Shown: positions 22,399 to 34,398 of the stretch, piece after piece
Numbering within the stretch: position 1 is the first letter of the stretch
Layout of the letters: each line of letters opens with the position of its first letter
Assembly (NCBI GenBank): GCA_937922155.1
Contig: CAKZVL010000119.1
Span: forward strand, 1 to 37,277
Direction: 5' to 3'
Source: an uncultured Paracoccaceae bacterium
GTDB taxonomy: Bacteria > Pseudomonadota > Alphaproteobacteria > Rhodobacterales > Rhodobacteraceae
Length of the DNA: 37,277 nucleotides
Program-made: the position numbers and the translations under genes
The notes under the pieces: model-generated
Seen by the model: the letters and a program-made list of their open reading frames with translations, nothing else
What the model was told of the DNA's origin: nothing
Database searches by the model: none

Positions 22399-25300
22399 AT
22401 GGCTCAATCCTACCTTGGTCAGAAGCGTTTACGCAAGTATTACGGCAAAATCCGTGAAGTCCTTGAAATGCCGAACCTTATTGAGGTTCAAAAATCATCA
22501 TATGATCTGTTCCTGCGGTCTGGCGACAGCGAGACCCCGCTTGACGGCGAGGGGATCAAGGGTGTGTTTCAATCGGTCTTCCCGATCAAAGACTTTAACG
22601 AAACTTCCGTTCTGGAGTTCGTGAAGTACGAGCTGGAAAAGCCAAAGTATGATGTAGAGGAATGTCAGCAGCGCGACATGACTTATAGTGCGCCGTTGAA
22701 AGTGACGCTGCGTCTGATCGTGTTTGATGTGGACGAAGACACAGGCGCGAAGTCGGTTAAGGACATCAAAGAGCAAGACGTCTTTATGGGCGATATGCCG
22801 TTGATGACGCCAAACGGGACGTTCATCGTGAACGGGACAGAGCGGGTGATCGTTTCCCAGATGCACCGTTCCCCCGGCGTGTTCTTTGATCACGACAAGG
22901 GAAAGACGCATTCCTCTGGTAAGCTTTTGTTTGCCTGCCGCATCATTCCTTACCGTGGGTCATGGCTTGATTTCGAATTTGACGCCAAGGATTTGGTGTT
23001 CTGCCGGATTGACCGTCGCCGTAAGCTGCCAGTGACCACGCTGCTATATGCGTTGGGTCTGGATCAAGAGGGCATTATGGATGCCTATTACGACACTGTT
23101 GATTACACGCTGGACAAAAAGGGTGGTGCTTGGGTCACTAAATTCTTCCCAGATCGCGTGCGCGGTACGCGTCCCTTGTTTGATCTGGTCGATGCGGGCA
23201 CGGGCGAGGTTATCGGCAAGGCCGGTGAAAAGGTCACGCCGCGCACTGTGAAGAAGCTGAAGGACGAAGGTAAGGTCACTGAACTTTTGGTGCCTTATGA
23301 GCAGATCATCGGCAAGTTTGCTGCCTGCGACATCATCAACGAGGAAACTGGCGCGATTTATGTCGAAGCTGGTGATGAGTTGACCATCGAGCTGGATAAA
23401 GACGAAACCGTCATTGGCGGGACGTTGAAAGATCTGGTGGATGCAGGGATCAAGACGATCCCGGTTCTGGATATCGATAACGTCAATGTGGGTGCGTATA
23501 TGCGCAACACGATGGCGGCGGATAAGAACATGAACCGCGAAACCGCGTTGATGGATATTTATCGCGTCATGCGTCCGGGTGAGCCGCCGACGGTGGATGC
23601 GGCAAGCGCGTTGTTTGACACGTTGTTCTTTGATTCAGAGCGGTATGATCTATCCGCGGTGGGTCGCGTGAAGATGAACATGCGTCTGGCGCTGGATGCC
23701 GAAGACACCATGCGCACGCTGCGCAAGGAAGATATCGTATCTTGTATCAAGGCGCTGGTTGAACTGCGCGATGGGCGCGGTGACATTGACGACATTGACC
23801 ACCTTGGGAACCGCCGTGTGCGATCCGTTGGTGAGTTGATGGAAAACCAGTACCGCGTTGGTTTGCTGCGCATGGAGCGCGCGATCAAGGAGCGTATGTC
23901 ATCCGTCGAGATTGACACGGTGATGCCGCAGGATTTGATCAACGCCAAGCCGGCTGCGGCGGCTGTGCGTGAGTTCTTTGGCTCTTCGCAGCTGTCACAG
24001 TTCATGGACCAAACCAACCCGCTGTCAGAAGTCACGCACAAGCGTCGTCTTTCTGCGCTTGGGCCTGGCGGTTTGACCCGTGAGCGTGCCGGATTTGAAG
24101 TACGCGACGTGCATCCGACCCACTATGGTCGCATGTGTCCGATTGAGACGCCGGAAGGGCCAAACATTGGTTTGATCAACTCTCTCGCGACATTTGCGCG
24201 GGTGAACAAATACGGCTTTATCGAGACGCCTTATCGTAAGGTGGAAGATGGTAAGGTCACGGACGACGTTCAATATATGTCTGCGACCGAGGAAATGCGT
24301 CACACTGTGGCGCAGGCCAACGCGAGCATGAACGAAGATGGTTCGTTCAAGAATGAGCTGGTGTCCACGCGGATGAACGGGGACTATACATTGGCCCCAC
24401 GCGAAAACGTTGATCTGATCGACGTTTCACCCAAGCAGCTGGTCTCTGTTGCGGCATCTCTGATCCCATTCCTTGAAAACGATGACGCGAACCGTGCGTT
24501 GATGGGGTCGAACATGATGCGTCAGGCTGTGCCGTTGTTGCAGGCTGAGGCCCCATTGGTTGGGACCGGTATGGAAGAAGTCGTGGCGCGCGATAGTGGT
24601 GCGGCGATTATGGCGAAACGCGCCGGTGTCATCGACCAAGTGGATGCCACACGTATCGTTATTCGTGCCACCGAAGACCTAGAGCTTGGCGATGCTGGTG
24701 TTGACATCTATCGTCTGCGCAAATTCCAACGGTCTAACCAGAACACCTGTATCAACCAGCGTCCGCTGGTGAAGGTGGGCGATACAATTCTGAAGGATGA
24801 GGTTATCGCCGATGGCCCGTCCACGGATATTGGTGAGATTGCCTTGGGCAAGAACGTGGTCGTCGCGTTTATGCCTTGGAATGGGTACAACTACGAAGAT
24901 TCCATTCTGATTTCTGAGCGTATCACACGCGATGACGTCTTTACCTCGATCCACATTGAGGAATTTGAGGTTGCTGCCCGTGATACCAAGCTTGGGCCAG
25001 AGGAAATTACCCGCGATATTCCAAACGTCGGTGAGGAAGCTTTGCGCAACCTTGACGAAGCTGGGATCGTTTATATCGGGGCTGAGGTTGGACCTGCTGA
25101 CATCCTCGTCGGTAAAATTACGCCAAAGGGCGAAAGCCCGATGACGCCGGAAGAAAAGCTTTTACGTGCTATCTTTGGGGAAAAGGCGTCGGATGTGCGT
25201 GACACGTCCTTGCGACTGCCGCCGGGTGATTTCGGAACGGTCGTCGAAGTGCGCGTCTTTAACCGCCACGGTGTGGAAAAAGACGAGCGTGCTTTGCAGA

Positions 25301-26538
25301 TCGAGCGGGAAGAGGTTGAACGCCTTGCCCGTGACCGCGACGATGAAATGGTGATTTTGGATCGCAACATCTATGCGCGTCTTTGGGATCTGATCAACGG
25401 CAAGAAGGCTGTTAAAGGCCCTAAAGGGTTCAAGTCAGGTTCTATCGTGTCCGAGGAAAGCCTGTCAGAACTGTCCCGTGGACAGTGGTGGCAGCTGGCC
25501 ATGGAAGACGAGGATGATGCGAAGATCGTTGAAGCTTTGAATGAGCAATACGAAATTCAAAAGCGCATTATGGATGCTCGTTTCGAAGATAAGGTCGAGA
25601 AAGTCCGCCGGGGCGATGATTTACCACCGGGTGTGATGAAGATGGTCAAAGTCTTTGTTGCGGTGAAGCGTAAGCTGCAGCCAGGTGATAAGATGGCGGG
25701 TCGTCACGGGAACAAAGGTGTTATTTCCAAGGTTGTCCCCATGGAAGACATGCCGTTCCTTGCGGATGGGACGCCGGTTGATTTCTGTCTGAACCCGCTG
25801 GGTGTGCCATCGCGCATGAACGTCGGTCAGATTTTGGAAACGCACATGGGCTGGGCCGCACGCGGTTTGGGCATGGATATCGACGAAGCATTGGGTGAAT
25901 ACCGCCGGTCTGGCGATCTGACACCCGTGCGTGAGGCGATGAAGATTGCTTATGGCGACGATGTGTATTCCGAAGGCCTAGAGGGCATGGACGAAGACCA
26001 CCTTGTCGAAGCGGCGGGCAACGTCACGCGCGGTGTTCCTATTGCGACACCTGTGTTTGACGGTGCCAAAGAGGCGGATGTGAACGACAGCCTTGTGCGG
26101 GCTGGGTTTGATACATCCGGTCAGTCGGTTCTGTTTGACGGTCGGACCGGCGAACAGTTCAGCCGAAAGGTGACAGTAGGGGTCAAGTACCTGCTGAAAC
26201 TGCATCACCTTGTGGATGACAAAATCCACGCGCGTTCAACCGGGCCATACTCACTTGTCACGCAGCAGCCGCTGGGTGGTAAGGCGCAGTTCGGTGGTCA
26301 GCGCTTTGGTGAGATGGAAGTCTGGGCACTGGAAGCATATGGCGCGGCGTACACGCTGCAAGAGATGCTGACGGTGAAATCCGATGACGTCGCTGGCCGG
26401 ACCAAGGTTTACGAAAGCATCGTTAAGGGTGAAGACAACTTTGAAGCGGGCGTGCCCGAGAGCTTTAACGTGCTCGTCAAAGAAGTCCGCGGCCTTGGCC
26501 TGAACATGGAACTCCTGGATGCGGAGGTGGAAGAGTAG
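22399..26538 (+). CDS. rpoB: DNA-directed RNA polymerase subunit beta
   Basis: A full-length 1379-residue beta subunit. Recognisable parts are the N-terminal lobe ([36 protein letters not shown]), the rifampicin-pocket region near residue 530 ([15 protein letters not shown], then LSALGPGG), the basic catalytic region ([17 protein letters not shown]) and the C-terminal clamp segment ([20 protein letters not shown]). Residues of the rifampicin pocket look wild type. ATG at 22399 has GGAG about ten nt upstream. It is separated from rpoC by 90 nt that contain two palindromes. Confidence 0.98.
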   Translation: MAQSYLGQKRLRKYYGKIREVLEMPNLIEVQKSSYDLFLRSGDSETPLDGEGIKGVFQSVFPIKDFNETSVLEFVKYELEKPKYDVEECQQRDMTYSAPLKVTLRLIVFDVDEDTGAKSVKDIKEQDVFMGDMPLMTPNGTFIVNGTERVIVSQMHRSPGVFFDHDKGKTHSSGKLLFACRIIPYRGSWLDFEFDAKDLVFCRIDRRRKLPVTTLLYALGLDQEGIMDAYYDTVDYTLDKKGGAWVTKFFPDRVRGTRPLFDLVDAGTGEVIGKAGEKVTPRTVKKLKDEGKVTELLVPYEQIIGKFAACDIINEETGAIYVEAGDELTIELDKDETVIGGTLKDLVDAGIKTIPVLDIDNVNVGAYMRNTMAADKNMNRETALMDIYRVMRPGEPPTVDAASALFDTLFFDSERYDLSAVGRVKMNMRLALDAEDTMRTLRKEDIVSCIKALVELRDGRGDIDDIDHLGNRRVRSVGELMENQYRVGLLRMERAIKERMSSVEIDTVMPQDLINAKPAAAAVREFFGSSQLSQFMDQTNPLSEVTHKRRLSALGPGGLTRERAGFEVRDVHPTHYGRMCPIETPEGPNIGLINSLATFARVNKYGFIETPYRKVEDGKVTDDVQYMSATEEMRHTVAQANASMNEDGSFKNELVSTRMNGDYTLAPRENVDLIDVSPKQLVSVAASLIPFLENDDANRALMGSNMMRQAVPLLQAEAPLVGTGMEEVVARDSGAAIMAKRAGVIDQVDATRIVIRATEDLELGDAGVDIYRLRKFQRSNQNTCINQRPLVKVGDTILKDEVIADGPSTDIGEIALGKNVVVAFMPWNGYNYEDSILISERITRDDVFTSIHIEEFEVAARDTKLGPEEITRDIPNVGEEALRNLDEAGIVYIGAEVGPADILVGKITPKGESPMTPEEKLLRAIFGEKASDVRDTSLRLPPGDFGTVVEVRVFNRHGVEKDERALQIEREEVERLARDRDDEMVILDRNIYARLWDLINGKKAVKGPKGFKSGSIVSEESLSELSRGQWWQLAMEDEDDAKIVEALNEQYEIQKRIMDARFEDKVEKVRRGDDLPPGVMKMVKVFVAVKRKLQPGDKMAGRHGNKGVISKVVPMEDMPFLADGTPVDFCLNPLGVPSRMNVGQILETHMGWAARGLGMDIDEALGEYRRSGDLTPVREAMKIAYGDDVYSEGLEGMDEDHLVEAAGNVTRGVPIATPVFDGAKEADVNDSLVRAGFDTSGQSVLFDGRTGEQFSRKVTVGVKYLLKLHHLVDDKIHARSTGPYSLVTQQPLGGKAQFGGQRFGEMEVWALEAYGAAYTLQEMLTVKSDDVAGRTKVYESIVKGEDNFEAGVPESFNVLVKEVRGLGLNMELLDAEVEE

Positions 26539-26543
26539 GGATC

Positions 26544-26587
26544 AAAACTCTTCCAAGAGTTTTGCCAGACTTTTCGAAAAGTCTGGC
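26544..26587. repeat. Two adjoining palindromes in the rpoB-rpoC spacer
   Basis: AAAACTCTT-CC-AAGAGTTTT (26544-26563) is directly followed by a perfect 24-bp palindrome (26564-26587, centre AGACTTTTCGAAAAGTCT). Both would fold as hairpins in the rpoBC mRNA. Neither is followed by a T run, so termination is unlikely; RNA processing, or a mobile repeat of the intergenic type, are alternatives. Confidence 0.8.
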
Positions 26588-26628
26588 GCCCAAACATTCC
26601 CCTCCCGCCATACTGAGAAGGTATCGAT

Positions 26629-29600
26629 ATGAACCAGGAACTGACAAACAACCCGTTTAACCCGGTCGCACCGATTAAAACGTTTGACGAAATCAAGGTC
26701 TCGCTGGCTTCACCAGAACGGATCCTGTCGTGGTCCTTTGGTGAGATCAAAAAGCCGGAAACCATCAACTATCGCACGTTCAAGCCTGAGCGTGACGGCC
26801 TGTTCTGCGCGCGTATCTTTGGCCCGATCAAAGACTACGAATGTCTGTGTGGCAAATATAAGCGGATGAAGTATCGCGGCGTTGTCTGCGAGAAATGCGG
26901 TGTGGAAGTCACGCTGCAAAAGGTCCGTCGTGAGCGTATGGGCCACATCGAATTGGCCGCCCCTGTTGCGCACATCTGGTTCCTGAAGTCCCTGCCAAGC
27001 CGTATCGGTTTGATGCTGGATATGACCCTGCGCGATCTGGAACGCATCCTTTATTTCGAAAACTACGTGGTGATCGAACCCGGCCTCACAGACCTCACCT
27101 ACGGGGATCTGATGACGGAAGAGCAGTTTAATGAGGCGCAAGACATCTATGGCATGGACGCGTTCCAAGCCAACATCGGTGCCGAAGCGATCCGCGAGAT
27201 GCTGTCCCAGATCGACCTTGAATCCGAGGCAGAACAGTTGCGCGCGGACCTGAAAGAAGCCACCGGTGAGTTGAAGCCAAAGAAGATCATCAAGCGTTTG
27301 AAGATCGTCGAAAGCTTTATTGAATCTGGCAACCGTCCTGAATGGATGATCCTGACCGTTGTGCCTGTGATCCCGCCAGAGCTGCGCCCGCTGGTGCCGC
27401 TGGATGGGGGCCGTTTTGCGACGTCTGATCTGAACGATCTTTATCGTCGTGTGATCAACCGGAACAACCGTCTGAAGCGTTTGATCGAACTGCGCGCGCC
27501 TGACATTATCGTGCGTAACGAAAAGCGGATGCTGCAAGAATCTGTGGATGCGCTGTTTGATAATGGTCGTCGCGGTCGTGTGATCACTGGTGCGAACAAG
27601 CGTCCGTTGAAATCCCTTTCAGACATGCTGAAGGGTAAGCAGGGTCGTTTCCGTCAGAACCTTTTGGGGAAGCGCGTCGACTTTTCCGGTCGTTCGGTCA
27701 TTGTGACGGGCCCAGAGCTGAAGCTGCATCAATGTGGCTTGCCCAAGAAGATGGCGTTGGAGCTGTTTAAGCCGTTTATTTACAGCAGGTTGGAGGCCAA
27801 AGGTCTGTCATCCACTGTGAAGCAGGCGAAAAAGCTGGTCGAAAAAGAACGCCCTGAGGTTTGGGATATTCTGGATGAGGTGATCCGCGAACACCCTGTC
27901 ATGCTGAACCGTGCGCCCACGCTGCACCGTCTTGGCATTCAGGCGTTTGAACCTGTTCTGATCGAAGGTAAGGCCATTCAGCTGCACCCGCTGGTCTGTT
28001 CTGCGTTTAACGCCGACTTTGACGGGGACCAAATGGCGGTTCACGTCCCACTGAGCCTTGAAGCGCAGCTAGAAGCGCGCGTTTTGATGATGTCCACCAA
28101 CAACGTTCTGTCCCCGGCCAACGGTAACCCGATTATCGTGCCGTCACAGGATATGATCCTTGGTCTATATTACACGACCATCGAACGTGCGGGCATGAAG
28201 GGTGAGGGCATGGCCTTTGCCGACATCCAAGAGGTTGAACATGCTTTGACCGCGGGTGAAGTGCATCTGCACGCTAAGATCGAAGCCCGTATTCCGCAGA
28301 TCGACGAAGACGGTCAGGAATTCATGAAGCGTTTTGAAACCACACCGGGCCGTTTGCGTCTTGGTGCGCTTTTGCCGCTGAACGCGAAGGCACCGTTTGA
28401 TCTGGTGAACCGTTTGCTGCGCAAGAAGGAAGTACAGCAGGTTATTGACCAAGTGTATCGTTACTGCGGCCAGAAAGAATCCGTTATTTTCTGTGACCAG
28501 ATCATGACGATGGGTTTCCGCGAGGCGTTTAAGGCGGGCATCTCGTTCGGTAAGGATGATATGGTCATTCCGGATACCAAGTGGGAGATGGTTGGCGAAA
28601 CGCGCGAGCAAGTGAAAGACTTTGAACAGCAGTACATGGACGGCCTGATTACACAGGGCGAAAAGTACAACAAAGTTGTCGATGCATGGTCAAAGGCCAA
28701 CGACAAAGTCACCGACGCGATGATGTCCACGATTTCGACAACCGGTTCTGATGAAAACGGCGTCGAGAATGAGCCGAATTCGGTTTACATGATGGCCCAC
28801 TCTGGTGCGCGTGGGTCTGTCACGCAGATGAAGCAGTTGGGCGGCATGCGCGGCCTGATGGCCAAGCCGAACGGTGAGATTATCGAAACGCCGATTATCT
28901 CAAACTTTAAGGAAGGTCTGACCGTTCTTGAGTACTTTAACTCTACCCACGGGGCCCGGAAGGGTCTGTCGGATACCGCGCTTAAGACGGCGAACTCTGG
29001 TTATCTGACACGTCGTTTGGTGGACGTGGCGCAGGATTGCATCGTGCGCGAAGTCGATTGCGGAACTGAACTGGCGATCACTGCTGAGGCGGCGGTGAAC
29101 GATGGTGAAGTTGTTGCATCCCTTGCCGAACGTGTGCTGGGTCGTGTGTCTGCGGATGAAATCCTCAAGCCTGGCACAGACGAAGTGCTGGTCGAAGCAG
29201 GCGAGCTGATCGACGAGCGCAAGGCTGACATGATCGAAATCGCAGGCATCACTAAGATGCGGATCCGCAGCCCACTGACCTGTGAGGCCGAAGATGGTGT
29301 TTGTGCAACCTGTTATGGTCGTGACCTTGCCCGTGGTACGCGCGTCAACATTGGTGAGGCTGTCGGCATCATCGCGGCGCAATCCATCGGTGAACCCGGT
29401 ACACAGTTGACGATGCGGACGTTCCACATCGGTGGCGTTGCCCAAGGTGGTCAGCAATCCTTCCTTGAGGCGTCACAGCCCGGTAAGATCGAATTCCGTA
29501 ACGCTGTCTTGCTTGAGAATAAGTCAGGTGAGCAGGTCGTGATGGGCCGGAACATGGTCATGGCGATCATGGGCGAAAACGGTGAAGAGCGGGCCAATCA

Positions 29601-30885
29601 CAAGATTGGTTACGGGTCCAAAGTGTTCGTCAAAGAAGGTCAGGACATCCTGCGCGGTGACAAGTTGTTTGAATGGGATCCATTCACGCTGCCGATCATC
29701 GCGGAAAAGGGCGGCAAGGTGAAATACGTTGATCTGATCAACGGGATCGCATTGCGCGAGGAAACTGACGATGCAACCGGCATGACACAAAAGATCGTGT
29801 CAGACTGGCGTGCAGCACCCAAGGGCAATGAGCTTGCTCCTAAGATCATCGTGGCCGGATCTGATGGGGAACCTGTGTTGAAAGACGATGGTAACCCGGT
29901 TTCCTATGCCATGTCTGTGGACGCGGTTCTGTCTGTCGAAGACGGTGAAGACATCGCCCCCGGCGACGTGATTGCCCGTATCCCGCGCGAAGGTGCCAAG
30001 ACCAAGGACATTACCGGTGGTTTGCCACGGGTTGCGGAATTGTTCGAAGCCCGTCGTCCGAAAGATCACGCGATCATTGCTGAGATTGATGGCTATGTCC
30101 GCTTTGGCAAGGACTATAAGAACAAGCGTCGCATCGCGATTGAATCCTCTGATGATGCAGAGGTGAAGGTCGAATACATGGTGCCCAAGGGCAAGCACAT
30201 CCCTGTTGCGGAAGGTGATTTTGTCCAGAAGGGCGATTACATCATGGATGGTAACCCAGCGCCGCACGATATTCTTGCGGTTATGGGTGTCGAAGCGCTT
30301 GCGGACTATATGATCGACGAAGTGCAGGACGTGTATCGTTTGCAAGGTGTGAAGATCAACGACAAGCACATCGAAGTGATCGTTCGCCAGATGCTCCAGA
30401 AGTGGGAGATTCAGGACAGTGGTGACACCGTTCTGCTGAAGGGCGAGAACGTCGATAAGGCTGAGTTTGACGAAGCCAACGCCAAGGCACTGGCCCGTGG
30501 CGATCGCCCGGCACAGGGTGAGCCGATCTTGCTTGGGATCACCAAGGCGTCGTTGCAGACCCGTTCGTTCATCTCTGCTGCGTCGTTCCAAGAGACGACG
30601 CGCGTTCTGACCGAAGCTTCTGTCCAAGGTAAGAAGGACAAGTTGGTTGGTCTGAAAGAGAACGTCATCGTGGGTCGTTTGATCCCAGCCGGGACGGGTG
30701 GTGCAGCACAGCGCGTCACACGGATCGCGTCTGAGCGTGACAACGTCGTCGTCGAAGCCCGCCGCGAAGAGGCCGAACAGGCTGCGGCGTTGATGGCACC
30801 TGAACCTGCTGAGATGGCAGATGATGTTGTCGGTGGCGACGAGTTTGATCAGATGATCGTAGATACGCCCGAAAGCCGCGACTAA
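26629..30885 (+). CDS. rpoC: DNA-directed RNA polymerase subunit beta'
   Basis: A full-length 1418-residue beta' subunit. The N-terminal zinc ribbon is present ([20 protein letters not shown], about 71-90). The catalytic [12 protein letters not shown] with three metal-binding aspartates is at about 461-472. The second zinc site ([13 protein letters not shown]) is near 885, followed by the trigger-loop/bridge region with [16 protein letters not shown]. The C-terminal tail is acidic. ATG at 26629 has GAGAAGG upstream. A strong terminator follows, shared with the convergent RTX gene. Confidence 0.98.
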   Translation: MNQELTNNPFNPVAPIKTFDEIKVSLASPERILSWSFGEIKKPETINYRTFKPERDGLFCARIFGPIKDYECLCGKYKRMKYRGVVCEKCGVEVTLQKVRRERMGHIELAAPVAHIWFLKSLPSRIGLMLDMTLRDLERILYFENYVVIEPGLTDLTYGDLMTEEQFNEAQDIYGMDAFQANIGAEAIREMLSQIDLESEAEQLRADLKEATGELKPKKIIKRLKIVESFIESGNRPEWMILTVVPVIPPELRPLVPLDGGRFATSDLNDLYRRVINRNNRLKRLIELRAPDIIVRNEKRMLQESVDALFDNGRRGRVITGANKRPLKSLSDMLKGKQGRFRQNLLGKRVDFSGRSVIVTGPELKLHQCGLPKKMALELFKPFIYSRLEAKGLSSTVKQAKKLVEKERPEVWDILDEVIREHPVMLNRAPTLHRLGIQAFEPVLIEGKAIQLHPLVCSAFNADFDGDQMAVHVPLSLEAQLEARVLMMSTNNVLSPANGNPIIVPSQDMILGLYYTTIERAGMKGEGMAFADIQEVEHALTAGEVHLHAKIEARIPQIDEDGQEFMKRFETTPGRLRLGALLPLNAKAPFDLVNRLLRKKEVQQVIDQVYRYCGQKESVIFCDQIMTMGFREAFKAGISFGKDDMVIPDTKWEMVGETREQVKDFEQQYMDGLITQGEKYNKVVDAWSKANDKVTDAMMSTISTTGSDENGVENEPNSVYMMAHSGARGSVTQMKQLGGMRGLMAKPNGEIIETPIISNFKEGLTVLEYFNSTHGARKGLSDTALKTANSGYLTRRLVDVAQDCIVREVDCGTELAITAEAAVNDGEVVASLAERVLGRVSADEILKPGTDEVLVEAGELIDERKADMIEIAGITKMRIRSPLTCEAEDGVCATCYGRDLARGTRVNIGEAVGIIAAQSIGEPGTQLTMRTFHIGGVAQGGQQSFLEASQPGKIEFRNAVLLENKSGEQVVMGRNMVMAIMGENGEERANHKIGYGSKVFVKEGQDILRGDKLFEWDPFTLPIIAEKGGKVKYVDLINGIALREETDDATGMTQKIVSDWRAAPKGNELAPKIIVAGSDGEPVLKDDGNPVSYAMSVDAVLSVEDGEDIAPGDVIARIPREGAKTKDITGGLPRVAELFEARRPKDHAIIAEIDGYVRFGKDYKNKRRIAIESSDDAEVKVEYMVPKGKHIPVAEGDFVQKGDYIMDGNPAPHDILAVMGVEALADYMIDEVQDVYRLQGVKINDKHIEVIVRQMLQKWEIQDSGDTVLLKGENVDKAEFDEANAKALARGDRPAQGEPILLGITKASLQTRSFISAASFQETTRVLTEASVQGKKDKLVGLKENVIVGRLIPAGTGGAAQRVTRIASERDNVVVEARREEAEQAAALMAPEPAEMADDVVGGDEFDQMIVDTPESRD

Positions 30886-30910
30886 GGTTTACGACGTTTA
30901 TAAATTAGAA

Positions 30911-30941
30911 AAGCCCCCGGAGCGATCCGGGGGGCTTTTTT
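30911..30941. terminator. Rho-independent terminator between rpoC and the RTX gene
   Basis: AAGCCCCCGGA pairs with TCCGGGGGGCTT (one extra G), loop GCGA, followed by TTTTTTCG on the + strand. The A-rich AATTAGAAAA before it gives a U-rich tail in the other direction, so it can end both rpoC and the convergent RTX gene. Confidence 0.88.
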
Positions 30942-30973
30942 CGTTTTGTTGGATGGATTGGGCTTGAGCCGCC

Positions 30974-32545
30974 TTAGACCACGTCTAAATCGTTTTGCAA
31001 CCGCCCGATGGTCGTGTTTTCAATCGTCAGCATGCCGTCGCTGCCAAAGTCGAACACAACATCTGACCCGACTTGTTGGGCAAAATCATAGGCCTCGGAC
31101 GTGCTAAAGTTGAAGTTGTCTAGATTGATCTGGTCGATGTTGTTTTCAAAATCCTTGATCACATCGACACCTTCGCCGCGATCAAATTCGAACACATCCG
31201 CACCGGCACCACCATAAAGCAGATCGGTTCCAGAGCCGCCGCCGCCATCAAGGAAGTCTTGGCCACCGCCGCCATAAAGCTTATCCGAACCGCCGCGACC
31301 ATATAGTTTGTCATTGCCGCCATAGGATCGAAACGTGTTCGCGCCGTTGGTCCCGAGCATGACGTCGTTGCCCGTGCGCGATCCGGATGCGCCTTCAAAG
31401 TCGCTGATGGTATCGTTCACGGCCCAGGACCGGCTGACCTCATCATCGCGCAGGTCAATGCGGATGCCGCCTGAACTTTTGTAATAGCTGATGTAGTCTC
31501 TGCCGGAACCACCATCAAAGGTTTCAGCGCCACCGCCGACGCGGACATAATCATTGCCGCTGCCGAGTTCGACGATATCTGCGCCTTTGCCCGCTGCAAC
31601 ACGATCGTTCCCGCCATAGGTCCTGATCGTGTTGGACCCGGACGTCCCGGTGATGCTGTCACCGCCCGTGCGGGAGCCTGAAATGCTTTCAAACCCGACC
31701 ATGATGTCATTCACCGCCCAAGACCCGGATATTTCATCGGTGGCAAGGTTGGCGGTGATCCCGTTCTTGCTGTCGTAATAGCTGATGTAATCCTTGCCAG
31801 CGCCACCATAAAATTCTTCTTGGCCGCCGCCGACGCGGACGTAATCGTCGCCAGCGCCAAGGTTGATGACGTCTGCGCCACTGCCTGAAAACACACGTTC
31901 ATCCGCATCGGAGCCAATGAAGGTGTCATCGCCTTTGCCAAGATCGAATTCGGTGTAGTTGGAGGATGCCGCATTCACGACGTCATTGAATGAAGATGAC
32001 GCAAAATCGGCGACGCTTGCGAAGCTGATCAGGTTACCGGGCTGAAACGGGCCAGAGTCGATTGATATGATGTCGGCATCGCCATCTTCGTCCCGTGGGA
32101 ACGTATCAATCCATGCATCGAAATCGTCTAGGATATCTGTCCTGAAGGAATCGCCGCCAAGCGTAATGAGATAATATTCGAAGTAATTTCGTCCAAATTC
32201 ATCGACTGAATCTTCAATGTCATTATCGGCGAAAAAGAATAGGACATCGGTTTCCTTTCCATTCCCCCAATTGAAGCGATAGGTTTCCGGTACGAATGCC
32301 TGGAGGTTTAGCGCCTCACCGTTCACGCGGAAGCCATATGCATCCAGGTCGCCCCGATCTGCATTGAGCAGAGTTGTTTCGTCGAAGTCATTCACTTCGT
32401 ACATGAAGGAGGTCAGGTTTCCTAGAATTGTCGCTTCGAAATCAACAACGGAGACCAACGTTTCAACGTAATCATAGTTGTCGGTTTCGGGGTCGTAGGC
32501 TTGTATCTCGCGGCCCCTGATGGTTTGAAACGTGACGGTCGTCAT
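30974..32545 (-). CDS. RTX-type calcium-binding secreted protein
   Basis: A 523-residue acidic protein with no N-terminal signal peptide. From about residue 200 it carries RTX nonapeptide-like repeats (GGNDRVAAGKGADIVELG, GNDKLYGRGGSDKLYGGG), which bind calcium outside the cell. The last about 70 residues (ADVFEFDRGEGVDVIKDFE to the end) resemble type I secretion C-terminal modules, so export through an ABC/TolC route is likely. Residues 221-318 and 319-416 are two copies of a 98-residue module containing DYVRVGGG, DYISYY and SWAVND. The N-terminal 200 residues are unrecognised and may be the effector or adhesive part. AAGGAA precedes the ATG. No secretion genes are nearby. Confidence 0.88.
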   Translation of the reverse strand: MTTVTFQTIRGREIQAYDPETDNYDYVETLVSVVDFEATILGNLTSFMYEVNDFDETTLLNADRGDLDAYGFRVNGEALNLQAFVPETYRFNWGNGKETDVLFFFADNDIEDSVDEFGRNYFEYYLITLGGDSFRTDILDDFDAWIDTFPRDEDGDADIISIDSGPFQPGNLISFASVADFASSSFNDVVNAASSNYTEFDLGKGDDTFIGSDADERVFSGSGADVINLGAGDDYVRVGGGQEEFYGGAGKDYISYYDSKNGITANLATDEISGSWAVNDIMVGFESISGSRTGGDSITGTSGSNTIRTYGGNDRVAAGKGADIVELGSGNDYVRVGGGAETFDGGSGRDYISYYKSSGGIRIDLRDDEVSRSWAVNDTISDFEGASGSRTGNDVMLGTNGANTFRSYGGNDKLYGRGGSDKLYGGGGQDFLDGGGGSGTDLLYGGAGADVFEFDRGEGVDVIKDFENNIDQINLDNFNFSTSEAYDFAQQVGSDVVFDFGSDGMLTIENTTIGRLQNDLDVV

Positions 32546-32753
32546 TAAAAATTCCTTGTCGCTTGAATGTTGTGCGCCACGTTAGGATGTGGGGGTATTG
32601 GTCGCAATGCTTCGTTACTTTTGAAGATTGAATTGTGCGCCTTTGATCACGCAGCATGTTCTACCGCTATCGGCTCGCCAACGGGTTCAGGCTGTCACTG
32701 GCAGAGTGACAACACGACTGGTCCGCAGGCCGTTTGGCTGCTAGGCCCAACCA

Positions 32754-33644
32754 ATGGCGGCCCTATCCGACAACGCGCGTGGCGCTTTATTCATGATGGC
32801 GTCGATGACGGCGTTTACGGTGAACGATGCGTTTATGAAGGCGCTGTCGGATGAATTGCCGTTGTTTCAGGCGATGTTTGTGCGCAGCATCGGCGTGGTT
32901 ATCCTGTTGTTCTTGCTGTGCCGCCAACAGGGCCAGTTGCGATTTGATGTGGGCGGGCCGGATCGGGCGATGATTGTTCTGCGATCGACAGCGGAGGTTA
33001 TGGCCGCATTTTTGTTTATCGGGGCCTTGTTCAAGATGCCGCTGGCCAATGTTGCGGCGATTTTGCAGGTTTTGCCGCTGACCGTGACCCTTGCCGGGGC
33101 GATGGTGTTTAAAGAGGCCTTGGGGTGGCGGCGCATTTTGGCGATCATCATCGGCTTTTTCGGGGTGCTGTTGATTGTGCAGCCGGGGGGTGCGGATTTT
33201 AACGCATATTCCTTTGCGGTGTTGGGCGCGGTGTTTTTCGTGACGGTGCGCGATTTGGCGGCGCGGCGGTTGTCGCGCGATGTGCCATCGACATTGGTTG
33301 CCTTGGTCGCGGCGGTGTTTGTGATGACGTCCTCTGGGATTGGGTCGATTTTTGTGACGTGGCAGCCGATGTCGGGCCTTGCGGTGATGCAGATGGCGGC
33401 GGCGATGTTTTTTGTGATTGGCGGTTATATCTTTTCCATCGCGGCGATGCGCGTGGGGGAGATTGGGGCGGTAGCGCCGTTTCGATATACCAGCCTGTTG
33501 GTTGCGCTGATCCTGGGGGCGGCTGTGTTTGGCGATTGGCCCAATGGGTTGACCTTGATCGGGGCTGTCATTGTTGTCGCGACGGGGTTGTTCACACTAT
33601 GGCGCGAGGGGCGGTTAAAGCAGCGGGAATTGGCAGCGAAGTGA
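32754..33644 (+). CDS. EamA/DMT family transporter
   Basis: A 296-residue inner-membrane protein with about ten hydrophobic helices in two EamA-type halves. The first half contains MMASMTAFTVNDAFMKAL and the conserved PLANVAAILQVLPLTVTLAG; the second ends each repeat with the typical GEIGAVAPFRYTSLLVALI and WPNGLTLIGAVIVVATGL. Members export amino acids, nucleobases or drugs; this one's substrate is unknown. ATG at 32754 is chosen although the ribosome binding site is poor. It is a single gene between the divergent RTX gene and the rpsL promoter. Confidence 0.88.
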   Translation: MAALSDNARGALFMMASMTAFTVNDAFMKALSDELPLFQAMFVRSIGVVILLFLLCRQQGQLRFDVGGPDRAMIVLRSTAEVMAAFLFIGALFKMPLANVAAILQVLPLTVTLAGAMVFKEALGWRRILAIIIGFFGVLLIVQPGGADFNAYSFAVLGAVFFVTVRDLAARRLSRDVPSTLVALVAAVFVMTSSGIGSIFVTWQPMSGLAVMQMAAAMFFVIGGYIFSIAAMRVGEIGAVAPFRYTSLLVALILGAAVFGDWPNGLTLIGAVIVVATGLFTLWREGRLKQRELAAK

Positions 33645-33683
33645 TTGAATTTTTGGGGTCAATTGGACCGGGCGAGGGGGCTG

Positions 33684-33712
33684 TTGACAGCCCTATGGAG
33701 TCCCACTATACG
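33684..33712 (+). promoter_or_regulatory. Strong sigma-70 promoter of the rpsL-rpsG-fusA-tuf operon
   Basis: TTGACA (33684-33689) and TATACG (33707-33712) are separated by exactly 17 nt. A start near 33719 gives a leader of about 215 nt before rpsL. No second promoter of this quality was noticed in the window. The leader up to 33935 shows no gene and no clear terminator. Confidence 0.75.
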
Positions 33713-33935
33713 CCGCTCATCCAAGCGCGAAATCCTATTTTTGTGCGAGACTCAGATTTGTAGTGGTCACGAACCGGGATACTGTTTCCTTGTTCCTCTG
33801 AATACTCACCGCGGAGGCCTACTCGGTAAGGGGTCTGTTGCGGAATTTTTGTGTTTTTCTAAGACGAAAGACATTTACTAGAAACCTTGCACTCTGAAAC
33901 GGGTGCGCAATGTGAATAGATGGGAACATCAAACG

Positions 33936-34307
33936 ATGCCAACGATTCAGCAGCTGATCCGCAAGCCGCGCCAGCCTAAAGTTACGCGATCCAAGTCGCA
34001 GCACATGGAAGGATGCCCGCAAAAGCGCGGCGTCTGCACACGCGTTTATACAACGACACCAAAGAAGCCGAACTCTGCGATGCGCAAAGTTGCCAAGGTG
34101 CGTCTGACCAACGGTTTTGAGGTCATTAGCTATATTCCCGGTGAAAGCCACAACCTTCAGGAACACTCTGTGGTTCTGATCCGCGGCGGTCGTGTAAAAG
34201 ACCTTCCCGGTGTCCGTTACCACATCCTGCGCGGTGTGTTGGATACCCAAGGCGTGAAAGATCGTAAGCAGCGTCGTTCCAAGTACGGTGCGAAAAAGCC
34301 GAAGTAA
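33936..34307 (+). CDS. rpsL: 30S ribosomal protein S12
   Basis: A 123-residue S12 of normal length. [14 protein letters not shown] starts the protein; [18 protein letters not shown] (40-57) and [12 protein letters not shown], then [14 protein letters not shown], are the conserved decoding-centre loops. K43 and K87, the positions of streptomycin resistance changes, are wild type. The ATG at 33936 is chosen by family; an upstream start at 33903 would add 11 unrelated residues. First gene of the str operon. Confidence 0.97.
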   Translation: MPTIQQLIRKPRQPKVTRSKSQHMEGCPQKRGVCTRVYTTTPKKPNSAMRKVAKVRLTNGFEVISYIPGESHNLQEHSVVLIRGGRVKDLPGVRYHILRGVLDTQGVKDRKQRRSKYGAKKPK

Positions 34308-34313
34308 TAATTA

Positions 34314-34371
34314 GGACGGCGAGGTGCGCCTCGCCCTGTCCGCATTCTCTAGGGCGAAGGATCGCTTCGCC
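34314..34371 (+). promoter_or_regulatory. Two hairpins in the rpsL-rpsG spacer
   Basis: GGAC-GGCGAGG-TGCG-CCTCGCC-CT-GTCC (34314-34341) is followed by GGCGAAG-GATCG-CTTCGCC (34353-34371). There are no T runs, so they are not terminators. They could guide mRNA processing or translational control of rpsG. Confidence 0.6.
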
Positions 34372-34398
34372 GCGATTTAAAAACAAAGGGTTCGACAC

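Noticed and set aside
32754-33763. Second + strand frame overlapping the EamA transporter end (33359-33763)
   Set aside because: It is a shadow frame within the transporter gene, without its own start signal or family features.
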